From Pelobates cultripes (lineage: Eukaryota; Chordata; Amphibia; Anura; Pelobatidae): a stretch of DNA of 64,000 bases. Numbering within the stretch: the first letter of the stretch is position 1; each line of letters begins with the position of its first letter. Below, piece by piece: positions 32,358-43,215 of this stretch. The DNA is taken from positions 109,142,329 through 109,206,328 of the forward strand of contig OW240915.1 in assembly GCA_933207985.1 (NCBI GenBank), in the 5' to 3' direction. A program made the translations under genes and the position numbers. Below the pieces are notes generated by a model, which saw nothing but the letters and a program-made list of their open reading frames with translations, was not told the DNA's origin and made no database searches.

Positions 32358-32475
32358 GATCCAAAGAAAATTCAGATCTGGCACTTCAATAAAATACTCT
32401 TCCTCACAGGAGCTGGCTGGTTTTTCCTTGCAAGTTTTATTTGGATATGTTATTGGTTACTTTTTAGCAAATCAG
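32358..32475 (+). other. Possible host exon with a transmembrane stretch
   Basis: After a T-rich tract ending ttttatatag (an acceptor-like site), one frame reads DPKKIQIWHFNKILFLTGAG followed by WFFLASFIWICYWLLFSK, a plausible single membrane-spanning segment. A weak donor-like aatcag/gttgca follows. I do not recognise the protein. A chance open frame in T-rich DNA is at least as likely. Confidence 0.2.
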
Positions 32476-32588
32476 GTTGCACTTGATATTTATTGGACAT
32501 TACTGTGGACTTCTATATCTGCAGTTTTTTACCATATATACTAATTTTTTGTGCTGAAAAAGCCCCCTTCGGCTTATACTCGAGTCAA

Positions 32589-32628
32589 GGTCTGTATTAT
32601 GGCAACTTACATTGCCATAATACAGACC
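32589..32628. repeat. Foldback hairpin, 17-bp perfect arms
   Basis: Arms ggtctgtattatggcaa (32589-32605) and its complement (32612-32628) enclose a 6-base loop. It lies downstream of cggcttatactcgagtcaag. Probably the core of a short MITE spanning about 32550-32660. Confidence 0.75.
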
Positions 32629-32696
32629 AGGACCGCCGGGCTCATTACAAGCAGTAAGCTCTTACTTACATGTGCCGCCACTCCGTTCAGCTGCAT

Positions 32697-32757
32697 TATA
32701 TACACACACTGCATTCATTATATACACACACACTGCATTCACACAAACACACACACA
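32697..32757. repeat. CA-rich simple repeat
   Basis: Interrupted (CA)n with catt and actgc spacers, directly before the PLE. Confidence 0.8.
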
Positions 32758-32764
32758 GCTCCTG

Positions 32765-34555
32765 TATCTCAGATAGAAAGACAGGATACAAATTCAGAAG
32801 CTTTTTTAGACAAGGTGCAAGACCGAAATACACATTTTCTACCTACTCGCAACAGATTGCACAATGCAAGATCCCCAAACAAAAAAAGACCTTTATAGAA
32901 ACAGAAGATCATCCACATCCTTCTCATTCCATGAATTGGAACAAACTCCAATAAAAAATGTCGAAGGTATTTTTAACATTTCCAATATTGATCTAACCCC
33001 ATACCAATTATCCCTTTTACAAAAAGGTTTAAAATTAGCTCCAGCTGTCAACCCAAAACCATTTTCTCTTTTTCTGGATAATCAAATATTTTTTTAAAAA
33101 ATTGACCAGAAAAAGATTTTTTGAAAAACGTCCAAAAGAAAGAACTCTAGAATCAACACCTCATGATATTGATAGTTCTGACAATCAAGAATCATTACCG
33201 ATTCCGATAGTACATTCAAAATTAAAAAATAAATCTAATTTCTATCCTCGTATGGAAAATAATAAATATCTGGAACTTTTTAATGAACTTGTCCAAGATG
33301 ATTTAGATAAAATCACTCATAATAAATACACTCAAAACTTTCTAAGTAAGAAAAGGAGGCAATAAAACAACTGACTGAAAATATTGACTTGATCATAAAA
33401 GAAGCCGATAAGGGAGGGGGCATAGTAATAATGAGTAGATCATTTTATATGAAAGAGGCCTATAGAATTTTAGGGGATAATACTACCTATAAAAGGCTAA
33501 CTAAAGATCCCACACAATCATTTTTACAGGATCTTAAGACACTTTTATCAGTTGGAATGGAAAAAGAAATAATTACAAAGGAAGAATTTGATTATCTATT
33601 TAATATAGAATGCAAGACAGCGATATTTTACTTCCTTCCAAAAATCCATAAAGATTTTTAAAAATCCCCCCGGTCGTCCCATTATTAGTGGGATAGATTC
33701 TCTATCTTCTAGACTATCCGAATATGTTGATTTTTTTTGAGGAACAAAATCAAATTATTAAGAAAAGATATCATGAAAAAGGTTATGACCTGAATAAAAT
33801 GAATTTAGATGAGGAACAAGTAAAAAGTCTACAAAGACAATCGTTGTTAAATAATCAGGGCAAAATAAAGAAAAATAGAACTAATAACAGTTTTGAATAT
33901 GCCTTTATTACCAGGTTTAATTCTAAGGCCCAAAAAGTTGAAAAGATCCTAAGAAAACATTGGCACATATTAAAGAAAGATGATGTTTTGGGAAAAGTTA
34001 TCCCAGAAAAACCAATGGTGATATATAAAAAAGCGGAAAATTAAAAAAAATCAGTTAGCATCTAGTCTATTACAGACCAAAAAAGTAGATACTCAGTTGT
34101 TTAACCTTAAAGGTTTTTACAGCTGTGGTAAATGTTCTACCTGTAAATTCCAGAAAAGAACCACACATGATTTTAGAGGTACTTATACCCATAAAAATAT
34201 GAAATCAAAAATTTTATTCAATGTTCCACTACTTTCGTCATTTATATTTTACAATGTGGTTGTGGAGCCCAATATATAGGGCGCACAACACGAAAATTAC
34301 ACACGAGGTTAGCTGAACATTTCTATAACATTTGGAACAATAAAATAGAACACAGTATTCCTAAACACTGTAATTCATGCCCATCTTTTTCATAGGATAA
34401 TTTTTTAGTGATTGGGATAGATAGAGTGGAAAAGAATTGGAGAGGAGGGAATAGATCCATACAACTGAATAAAAAGGAAGCTCAATGGATCTATAACCTA
34501 GGCACCCTTAAGCAGGGTCTAAATATGGATATAGACCTTACAGGCTTAATTTAAT
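32765..34555 (+). pseudogene. Penelope-like element with internally deleted RT and GIY-YIG tail
   Basis: In order: the N-terminal region (DTNSEAFLDKVQDRN; VEGIFNISNIDLTPYQLSLL; LKLAPAVNP), then IIKEADKGGGIVIM and FYFLPKIHK, then GRPIISGIDSLSSRLSEYVD at 33668-33730. The sequence then jumps to the post-RT region (EEQNQIIKKRYHEKGYDLNK), skipping the entire catalytic palm. After a Cys-rich linker (CGKCSTCKF) the GIY-YIG endonuclease appears one frame over (YILQCGCGAQYIGRTTRKLH) and runs to about 34550. Several stops and frameshifts are present. It cannot encode an active polymerase. Confidence 0.9.
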
Positions 34556-35920
34556 AATTAATTTATCATAATGTAAAGCATAATAGAATATATATATACC
34601 CTCCATCCTTATTGTGTTTTTCTCTTATATATATATTTCTATTGTGATACTTGACAAAGTGAAAGCCTGATATAAGGAGAAATAGTAAGGTAGGCAAAGT
34701 GAAAGCCTGATATAAGGAGAAATAGTAAGGTAGTTACATTTTAAACTATATACTTTTTTGGTAGTGCTCTTCTCTCTTTTTCCTCAACTATATTTCTATT
34801 GTGTTTTGTATTTTTATTGCATTTTATTTATCCCTTGGGCTATTTTTTCATTACTTTATTCTTCCTTTTTTTATGTTTACGTTTTTATCAGTTGTTTCCC
34901 ATTAGTTATTATGTTTAACATATGGTTTGTTTTTAAGTTTTAGATATCTTCTGGAGCATGATATATTGTCTATTTTGTCTATTGTCTATATTGATCATTA
35001 TTGTTGTTATTATACAATGTTTCATCTTTAAATTATTTCATTATATGTTATATTTAAATGCTATATGTATGTAAGAGGTGTCCTAGTTAGATTGAGTCAC
35101 ATATATTTATTTTTTATAGGTACAGATTTTTATATTTTTCACTTTCCCATATTTGTATTTATATTTATTTTAATTTTATTTTTATTTCTATATTTATTAC
35201 TATTTTCATTTTATTTTATATACATTTATTTTTATTATCATTATTATTTTTATTTATTTATTTTCACTTTCATTTTTATTTTTATTTAAATTTTATTTAT
35301 TATTTTCATATTACTTATATTATTTATTTTTTATTACACCATTTTATCTGTATAGATTTTGTTTTTTTCTTTATATAGTATATATTTGCCCTTTCTGGAT
35401 GGGACACTTCAATACATGTATTTCTTCCGGTCTGTTTTCTCTGTTTTCATTGTTGCGTTCCAGCGTGGAACGCATTGCATATTTTAATATTAAACCGGAA
35501 CCGGTAGTGACGCCAGACGTCCGTCATGCGTTCCAGCATGACACGCATGCCACGATTTTACCACACAGATGAACTGTATTGAGCCATTTTGGGCGGCTTA
35601 ATAAATGGAGGAATTTCTCTTTGGAAGCACAGAATCCCAATCCCTGAGCAAGTCCAGTGGACGAAACGCGTTGCATTACTACACTGGGGACTCTCTTGTT
35701 GCAATCGCTACTTCATAGTGGATATGATTATATGCTGTTTTTACTTGGATTTTTGTAAGTGCAATTTTGTAATAAATTTGTTGTATTTTTATTCCATCTG
35801 CACTATTTTTGGTTTCTTTATTTATTTTTTGCAAGTGCTAAAGAAGATTTACTTCATATCATTCTGAAGATTACCTCTGATTAAGGATGATGGGCCTGAT
35901 ATTCACGTATATCTTGTGAG
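34556..35920 (+). other. PLE 3' region, A/T-rich, no gene
   Basis: It contains a direct repeat (gcaaagtgaaagcctgatat at 34655-34735), a long T-rich stretch (34745-35340), the inverted repeat gcgttcca/tggaacgc at about 35456, and the hammerhead-like motif listed separately. It is probably the element's 3' untranslated or LTR-like portion. Confidence 0.55.
35644..35676 (+). ncRNA. Hammerhead-ribozyme-like motif of the PLE tail
   Basis: CTGA(35644-35647)GCA, a stem GTCC-AGT-GGAC (35652-35662), GAAA (35663-35666) and CGCGTTG follow the hammerhead core order CUGANGA, stem II, GAAA, stem III. PLEs are known to carry minimal hammerheads. Position 8 of the core is C where G is required, and stem I pairing is not obvious, so self-cleavage is unlikely in this copy. 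Confidence 0.6.
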
Positions 35921-36114
35921 TAGTGATGTCCCGAACTGTTCGCCACAAACAGTTCGCCGCAAACGGTTTGCCGCGGACTCCAGTCAGCTGACACATTCCA
36001 GCCAATCAGCAGCAGACCCTCCCTCCCAGACCTTCCCACCTCCTGGACAGCATCCATTTTGAAGTTGCATTCTTAGTGAGCTATCCAGGAGGTGGGAGGG
36101 CCTGGGAGGGAGGG
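35921..36114. mobile_element. Truncated hAT-type MITE (TAGTGATG end)
   Basis: It starts TAGTGATGTCCCGAACTG, shares CAGCTGACACATTCCAGCCA, the gcagaccctccctcccagac block and the catccattttgaa centre with the MITE at 9219-9470, and stops abruptly at agggaggg where DIRS sequence begins. Its end is the exact complement of the hAT element 1 terminus. Confidence 0.8.
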
Positions 36115-36243
36115 AATAAAACAATTTCCACTTGGTCCAAAAGAATTTCATCTGTGTTAGTGTTTTGGTTTGCTAGAATTTTGTTTACAGGAAAATTCCA
36201 AGATTTTACTATTAAAAGACACGGAGGCGAGCATTATGCTCTT

Positions 36244-37462
36244 TTAAAGCTGAGCTACGACCATTTCCGAGAAGTGCTGGATTGGTTTAAAGTAAAAATT
36301 TCGGAAGGTGGATTCCGTTGACCAATCCACAGCCTTCAATATGTCTTCCAACCTACATCCTATCGTCGATGCCTTAGAAGCCATGACGTCTCTGACAGAA
36401 TAAGATGAGAAAACCATGACATCTACCCCGGCTGAGGCCAACAACCATTTGGCCCAACGAGCGAGTGTAGGCATAGATACTGGTAGGTGAGGTTTCTTGA
36501 AAGAGATGGACAATGGTCTGTCCTGTGACGGACATAAAGTAGAAGTGTGTGATTCATACTCCTTTAATCACAACATCGAGCATAAATTCGGATGACTCGG
36601 TATTCTTGGATAAAAAACTTGTCACAGATTTCGTTCTTCATGAGATATTGAACGACACTCCTTCCAGGGTGAACACCCGAGCTTACCAATCCAAAGCTCT
36701 GACCTCTGACACTCATTTGCAGGATAACAAACAAGACAGCATGAGCAATTTTGCCGACAACTGTTTCAAAGATAATTCTGCATTTTGAGGCCAATCGTCC
36801 AGAAGTTTGAACACCACGTTTACATCCCAGAAGGATCCATATTTGGGATTAGGTGGGCGTGAGACACGAATACCTTTGAGAAGGTGACAAATCATAGGAT
36901 TTTGTCCAATTGGGACACCGTCCAAGCTTTTATGACTGCCGAGATAGCTGACTGGTACAAGCTAACGGTGTGAAATGCCTTGCCGGATTCAAACAAGTAT
37001 GTCAGAAAAGTCAATACCACTTTCACAGAAGCTGATCTGGGATCCACTGATCGTTCAAAGCACCAATCGGACCACGTTCTCCATGCCACAAGATAGGAAC
37101 ACTGTGCTCCTGGTGCCCAAGCATTTGCCAGGAGCTGGGTAGTTGTTCTTGAAAAACCTCAGTGATTTCCCAGGGTCCCCGGAAAGGTGCCACGCCATGA
37201 GACGAAAAAGTCCCTGATCTATCAGACTGTGACTTTCCCCGTCTGGATTGGTCAGAAGAAATGGGTGATCCGGCAATAACCGTGGACAATCTATCACCAT
37301 CTCCAACAGGTGGGGAAACCAAGGTTGAGACCTCAAGCATGGGGCTATCAGGACTATTGTGCCTTTGCAGCGTCGTAGGTACACCAGAGTCCGAGCAATC
37401 AGGTTGAATGGAGGAAAGGCATACAATCGGCCTGTGGTCCAAGCCTGGAGGAACGCATCCAC
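36244..37462 (-). pseudogene. DIRS tyrosine recombinase (broken)
   Basis: Pieces in several frames include RLYAFPPFNLIARTL and APCLRSQPWFPHLL (connector), WSDWCFERSVDP with YLFESGKAFHTVSLYQSAIS (N-terminal core-binding domain), LSLKQLSAKLLMLSCLLSCK (helix carrying the catalytic Arg region), and PTLARWAKWLL, VFSSYSVRDVMASKA, DWSTESTFRNFYFK. The expected His of the H-x-x-R box (HSVR in the family) is Tyr here; the nucleophilic Tyr region FYF is kept. Stops separate the pieces. Confidence 0.85.
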
Positions 37463-37711
37463 CGCTATGGCTTATGGATCCGGTCGCCAGCTGAAAAACT
37501 GAGGTAGTTGCGTCTTCAGTCTGGATGCAAAAATATCCACACGCAAGGGTCCCCATAGCTGAGGGATCTCATTGAATATAACTGGTTTGAGTCTCCAATC
37601 CCCCATGTCCCTCAGGTAACAAGAGTTCCAATCCGCGGTGTAGTTCTCTAGACCCGGTATATGCTCCGCGGTCACAGACATGTTGTTCTGCAGACAATAA
37701 TGCCAGAAATC

Positions 37712-38074
37712 TCAAGCCAAGACTGCTAGGATACGAGACTTAGTGCCCCCCAGATTGTTAAAATATCGAATGGCCGAAATGTTGTCCAGCTTGAGGAGGA
37801 TCGAGCAGGAGATGCCCTTGGGCGAAAGACTGCAGATTGCAAATGAGGCTGCCAGCAGTTCCAGGGAGTTTATATGTAGATATGATTCGTCTATGGACCA
37901 TCTGCCTCCAGTGGATATGGAACCGCAATGCGCGCCCCAACCATGTAAGCTCGCGTCTGATTCTATCACGAGATGTGGGTTGGAACAGAATATCGTTCGC
38001 CCATTCCATGCTTCCATGTGGGTCAGCCACCAGGCCAATTCCTCACCGGACTCCTCATCCAGAGAAAAGTGCAT
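37712..38074 (-). pseudogene. DIRS RNase H domain
   Basis: LVIESDASLHGWGAHCGSIS, GGRWS, HINSLELLAASFAI and LLKLDNISAIRYFNNLGG give the D-E-D RNase H acids. It follows the RT after a short out-of-frame linker. Further on, GLENYTADWNSCY and WGPLRVDIFASRLK (37.68-37.47 kb) match the usual DIRS RNase H/recombinase connector. Confidence 0.85.
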
Positions 38075-38185
38075 CTTGTATGACTGGCCACTTCATAAGC
38101 AGGATGCCTTCAATCGTTGCAGAGCCAGATGGTGGAGTGGCCCCGGGAAATTCGTCTGGATGGAGGCGGTCAATAAGCCAATGAC

Positions 38186-38926
38186 TCATGCCAACTGTCT
38201 CAGTGATATGTCTGGATGGTTCATCACCCATTTTATTTCTTTCTTGATATTGGATATCTTTTCTGCCGGAAGGCATAGGATCTGTTGAATGGAGTCGACT
38301 TGAAAACCCAGCAATTCCATTTGTTGTGAAGATTGGAGAACCGATTTCTCCCAGTTCCCCAGGAAACCGAGATTATGTAGGAGACGTAACGTCCATGACA
38401 AATGGACTGTCAGTTGACCGTGTGTCTGGGAAAGTATGAGGATATCGTCCAGATATATAATGAGCCGAATACCGTGGAGCCTGAGGAAGGCAACCACTGG
38501 CTTCAGTACTTTCATGAAGCACCAGGGAGTGGAGGACAGTCCAAAGAGAAGGCATGTGAAACACCATTTTTTTGTTCCCCTTCGAAATTGTAGCAGATTC
38601 CTGTGGTCTGTTGCTACGGGGACCATCATGTAGGCGTCCTTTAAATTGAGCTTGACCATCCAGTCCCCAGGTAGAAGCAGGTCTCGGAGGCAATGTATGC
38701 CCTCCATCTGGAAGTGCCGATATTGGATGAAAGCATTTAAGGGTTGCAGGTTTATAACCGGGCAAATGCCTCCATCCTTCTTTGGTACTAGAAACAGGTT
38801 GCTCACAAAACCTGGGGTATCTTGAGGAATTTCCTCTATGGCCTTCAGATCCCTGATCTCCGAGAAGATGAGATTAAGGTGGGTTTCGGGCATATTGAGC
38901 ACCCGGGGTGGGGAGTCCTGAAAAGG
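38186..38926 (-). pseudogene. DIRS reverse transcriptase
   Basis: It encodes an RT with TPGFVSNLFLVPKKDGGICP, VINLQPLNAF, HFQMEGIHCLRDLL, GDWMVKLNLKDAY (catalytic Asp present), LLFGLSSTPWCF and LIIYLDDILIL (YLDD box). The frame is open for about 250 codons, but its N-terminus runs into (CA)n-encoded Cys-Val repeats, so no genuine start exists. It would copy the element's RNA through a circular intermediate in DIRS elements. Confidence 0.9.
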
Positions 38927-38955
38927 AAGACACACAGCCAAATATACTGATACAG

Positions 38956-38962
<7 letters not shown>

Positions 38963-38992
<30 letters not shown>
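38963..38992. repeat. (CA)n microsatellite
   Basis: About 15 CA units at the 5' breakpoint of the DIRS element. Confidence 0.95.
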
Positions 38993-38995
<3 letters not shown>

Positions 38996-39480
38996 GTTAA
39001 AAAAAAGTGACTTACTAGGGGTCCAGTGGCTGCCTCATGCTGATGGGAGTCAGAGCTCCCTCCTGCGCGGTGCTCTGTTGGCTGGGAGAAAGTGACGGTC
39101 ATGCTCTTAAAGCGCTGCGGAGCTGAGCAGGCACCAGGAAATCCCTTCTCATCAGGTGGCCCCTAGAGCATGGGCCACCTGATGGGCTTCTTCAATGCAG
39201 CCCTGGTTGTTTTTCCGTGTGGTTGGGGACGCACCAAAATGCTGGCGGGTACCCCAGTCGCACGGGTCGACAGGGCGGCTGGGCTACCTGAAGTGACAGG
39301 CCTGGTCGCAGCTGTGACTGCGGTAGTTCCGCCAGTGCTCTAATTGTTGTACATTTGTCATGCTCTAGATGGGACTCAAAGCCAATGCACTCGCCAGAAG
39401 ATAAACCATGAATTGGTATTCCAAAAGTCTTTCCTGTGTATTGCACTGCATGCTGACATCCTGTGGTAGACAGTTAACAC
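38993..39480. other. Non-coding DNA with a 13-bp hairpin
   Basis: No gene seen. Perfect arms catcaggtggccc (39150-39162) and gggccacctgatg (39172-39184) form a hairpin with a 9-base loop. It could be the leading region of the DIRS element, but no Gag was recognised. Confidence 0.5.
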
Positions 39481-40570
39481 CCGTAATGCTATTGATCTCC
39501 TTACAAGTACTTGTGGTATTCAACCTTATACTAGGTGAGAATAGGACATATAAGAAATATTAAAAATAATAGTCACTAAAGTTTATTTAATATTTTATCT
39601 TTAAAACTATCAATGTTTATATATGTATTTGTACTCTGTTTATAAATGTTTGTGCCATTTAACTTTTGTAAGAATTTTTAGGTTTCTATTCATGCTGAGA
39701 TATGTGGACTTTTCCAATGTGGATTTGTTAATATGAATGCTTAACAATACACATGAATGCAAGGAAGTGCATGTGATGCGTAAAGAGAGTAGCAAAATGG
39801 CGATCTCATACAGTGTATACTGGATCTTACCTATGTGGAAGGGATTCTGCTTGAATGTAATTGATTGGTGTACATAAAGGCATGCTGGAGAACTTTGCAA
39901 TTATTTACCTGAAAAAGATGGATCTCAGCGAAACATGTTGTGCTAAGTTGCTAATTTTAACTTTGTATTTTATGGAGCTGTAGAACTGCTTCATCTAATT
40001 TCACATAGAAGATATACTTTTTTTAAAATAATAAAGTAATTGATATTTTACTCTGATTGGAGGTATTTTCATTTATATGGAATATTTCATGTATGCTGTA
40101 TTATTCCAAGCATGTGAAAATGAAAAATAAAGTTGTGAGTGAACAAAGTATAAAAAGTCCAAAACCTCAGCATAGGACCACCCGCAGCTGCTGTACAGGG
40201 GGGAGACCACCAAAGAAGCTGACCCTTTGTGTGCTTTCTCAACATGATTTCTTCCTGATGTATTTTTGGGGATTCCCTATGCAGTGCAGATCTACAAACT
40301 TGTCCTGTGTGAAGTATCATTTGATTACTGGGAGGATTCCAGCACTGAGAAGGTAACCCTGTTATTGCACCTATTGAACTGCTATAAGTAAGGTGAACCA
40401 GTATATGCAGGCTTATTTAATCTTAGAGTTGTGGCTACATGTTTTTTGTAAGTGAGGTATTTTCTTCACTTACTTTTCTGCCTTTTTACCAGACTGGGCC
40501 AAAGAGTACTCATTACATATATATTTTATATATTAATGAAATTTCTGTCTGTATGTATGCTTATATGTAT
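39481..40570. other. Non-coding DNA, probable PLE tail
   Basis: It contains a hammerhead-like relic at 39910-39945 (ctgaaaaagatggatctcag then cgaaacatgttg). No coding frame of interest. Confidence 0.4.
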
Positions 40571-41880
40571 ATTAACCAATTCGCGACGCTAGACAGAAAT
40601 TTTCCGTCATGCTTGTCCTTACATTAAGGATGCATGATGGAAAATTGCTGTCATTTACTAAAGTTAACGTCAGATCGCCGCTATTGCGGCGATCGTGGGG
40701 TTAACGCTTCTCCAGTCTGCCTCACTATATATGTGTTATGCGTGCGCAATTCAATGCGTGCACATTAAAGTGATAGCAGATTTGTTGTGTTGCGCGTGCG
40801 CGGTTCGAAGCATGCGCGATGCTGACATATTCGTTGGATGGCGGATTTGTGGTATTGCGCATGCGCGGTTCGGCAAATGCGCGATACTAACATGTTGGCC
40901 TGCGCATGTGCATACGTGCGCTATAGAGTTCCGGTTTGATTGGATCATGTTATCGACGCTAGGGGTTGCGTCATATAATCACATGACCTAATCCCTGTAA
41001 ATATTCCCAGAAATGTAAGTATTTAGCTGTCTCTCTTCCCTCTTGATATCAATTTAATTAATTCATTTCATTATAAGTTATTTGATATAACCTGTATTTA
41101 AACTTACTGACTAGTAAATTGATGCTTTATTGGCTATACCTATTTAAGTGTCTGTGACATCCCCAATATGTGAAACAATGATTGGAGAGACAATTTTGAT
41201 TTGTTTGTGTTTTTCATTAATATTGATTGATCATGTGATTAATTTAATACCACATCACAGGTTTTTTCACTTGTTAATTGTTATATGCTCTTATATATTG
41301 TAAATTGAATATGTGGTTTAGTAGCTTGACAAAGGCCCTAAGGGGTTGAAACATTGCTTTTTGGTCCTGGGTTCTACACTTTGGAAATCATTGGAGCGCC
41401 TGGATTATTCTTACTTTTAAATTCAGTATTCGAAGCACACCAGGAGCACTCGATTGCGCTGTCCCTGCAGCTGTGATCATTCTGACAGGGTGTCAGAGCG
41501 AGCACATGTGCTGCAGGGACTTCTGTTCCGCCTCTCTGCTCTTCCGCAGGGAAGTGCAGGGAGACAGATCAGCAGTGATCTTCTTCCTGTGTAAAAAAAA
41601 TTAAGTTTAAAGTTAAATCCCACACCCCCTTTCCCCTGCTTTAATAATTTAACCCCTTCCCTGCCAATTGATAACTGATTACAATAGGGACTACATTTTA
41701 CTGTGATCTTGTTTTTTTTAACCCCTGAGGGTTAACTTTTATTTTTTTAACCCTCAGGGGTTAAATTAATTTTTATTAATTAATTCAAATATATTAAGAT
41801 TGTATATTTAGCTAGCTGGGGTGAGTGGACGCTAGTGGGGAATTGGGGAATTTGGTGTTAGGCTTGCTAGGGGTTAATGT
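40571..41880. repeat. Hairpin-rich repeat, possibly piggyBac-type
   Basis: It begins near TTAACCAATTCGCGACG (40572). It holds 21-bp imperfect arms (40592-40612/40632-40652), a perfect gatcgccgc/gcggcgatc hairpin (40673-40694) and an 18-bp inverted repeat built on TTAACCCCTGAGGGTTAA (41718-41735/41747-41764). A second hammerhead-like relic sits at 41325-41358. The assignment to piggyBac rests only on TTAA at the apparent left end. Confidence 0.4.
41325..41358 (+). other. Relic hammerhead-like motif
   Basis: The sequence cttgacaaaggccctaaggg then gttgaaacattgc has a CCC/GGG stem between a TGA core and GAAAC, the PLE-tail arrangement. It is degenerate. Confidence 0.35.
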
Positions 41881-41893
41881 TAAAAAAGTTTTT

Positions 41894-41973
41894 TAACCCC
41901 TTAAGGACCAAACTTCTAGAATAAAAGGGAATCATGACATGTCACACATGTCATGTGTCCTTAAGAGGTTAAA
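41894..41973. mobile_element. piggyBac-like palindromic MITE, 80 bp
   Basis: TTAA-flanked, with TTAACCCCTTAAGGACC at the left and GTCCTTAAGAGGTTAA at the right, and an inner atgacatgt/acatgtcat palindrome. It is almost identical to 60424-60503. The TTAA ends are those of piggyBac-type insertion. Confidence 0.75.
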
Positions 41974-42574
41974 AAGCTATAAAAAGTGTAAAACAAGTTT
42001 AAAAAAATGTTTTTAATAATGTTTAAAAAAAGTAAAAACAAATCCCACCCCCTTTACCCATTCCTGATAAAAATGAACCCCTCCTCTGCCAGTTGATCAC
42101 TGTATTATACTGTGATCTGATTTTTTTTTTTTTTAACCCCTGAGGGTTTACTTTTATTTATTTTGGTACAAGCTAGTGGAAAAATGATCCCACGCTAAGG
42201 TTCAAAATATGCTTTTTCTAATACCCTGGGATGTCTTCTTTAAGAAATTATATGCCTTTATAGTGTAGTTGGAATATGTACCCTGCTTAAGTGCTCCAAA
42301 GTGGGACACGGACGCATCAAAACTCTCCATGAAAATTCACACTTAAAAACCTGAACTTGTCATTTCTCTTTTACAGCACTGTAACTTCACAAAATAGTGC
42401 CTATGTTGTTTTACTTAGAAGATGTAACTGAGCATAATTTGGGGAATTTTATGACAATGGCACATATCAAGTGTAAGAAATACTCAGCAAAAATGCAACA
42501 TGTATGTAAAAATGCAATTTGTTTCCCTCTCATCACAAACATTGGCATACATTGGTGAAAAAATGGTGACAAGT
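41974..42574. other. Non-coding DNA
   Basis: It includes a diverged second copy of the 41600-41735 block (ttttaacccctgagggttta near 42135). No gene seen. Confidence 0.5.
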
Positions 42575-42849
42575 TACATGGAAACATAGAATGTGACTAC
42601 AGAAAAAAAAACATTTGGCCCAACTAGTCTGCCCAATTTTCTAAATACTTTCATTAGTCCCTGGCCTTATCTTATAGCTAGGATAGCCTTATGTCTGTCC
42701 CACACATGCTTTAACTCCTTTACTGTGTTAACCTCTACCCCTTCAGGTGGAAGGCTATTCCATACATCCACTACCCTCTCAGTAAAGTAATACTTGATGA
42801 TAATTTTTTTAAATATTTGCCCATCTAATTTAAGGAGATAGTGTTCCAT
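42575..42849 (-). pseudogene. CR1-like LINE C-terminal fragment
   Basis: The minus frame reads LDGQIFKKIIIKYYFTERVV then DVWNSLPPEGVEVNTVKELK, the conserved 'F..RVV..WN.LP.E.V.A.TV..FK' tail of CR1-type LINE ORF2. The plus-strand text is the same family as 22115-22370. Confidence 0.75.
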
Positions 42850-42867
42850 CTTTCCTCCTCAGAGGCA

Positions 42868-43215
42868 GTGTGAGTTTCTAGGAACGGAGACAACCTGTCT
42901 CGTTCCCCAGTGGCAGGTTCCAGAGACTGGAGATTTGATAGACTTCACACAGGAGGTCCAGGGAGAGAAGTGTTCCGTCCTTCCTCCCCTGCGGCAGGGT
43001 GAGGTGCAGGGAGTGGAGACAGCCAATCTCATCCCCCAGTGGCAGTGTGAGGTGCAGGGAGCAGAGACAATCGATCACGTCCCCCATCGGCAGTGTGAGG
43101 TGCAGGGAACGGAGACAGCTGGTATTGTTCCTCAGCGGCAGAGTTAGTTCGTGGGAGTGGAGACAGTCGGTCTCTCTCCCCAGCAGCAGAGTGAGATCCA
43201 GGGGAAAATGGAGGA
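42868..43215 (+). repeat. 48-bp tandem repeat encoding 16-residue units
   Basis: About six units start gaggtgcaggga and end cagtggcagtgt. One frame gives related 16-mers: EVQGVETANLIPQWQC, EVQGAETIDHVPHRQC, EVQGTETAGIVPQRQS. The third is followed by a stop, and a further unit (GVETVGLSPQQQS) lies beyond. The unit being a multiple of three and the conservative changes suggest it once coded, perhaps in a transposon ORF. I do not recognise the protein. Confidence 0.65.

Larger units (their letters stand above)
36115..38950 (-). mobile_element. DIRS-clade tyrosine-recombinase retroelement
   Basis: On the minus strand the order is reverse transcriptase (38.93-38.19 kb), RNase H (38.07-37.71), linker, then tyrosine recombinase (37.09-36.24). 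DIRS elements integrate with a recombinase and so leave no target duplication, and none is seen. The Gag region upstream of the RT is missing, replaced by a CA microsatellite at 38963. Terminal sequence ggaggcgagcattatgctct near 36222 is typical of the family's right end as I remember it. Confidence 0.88.
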
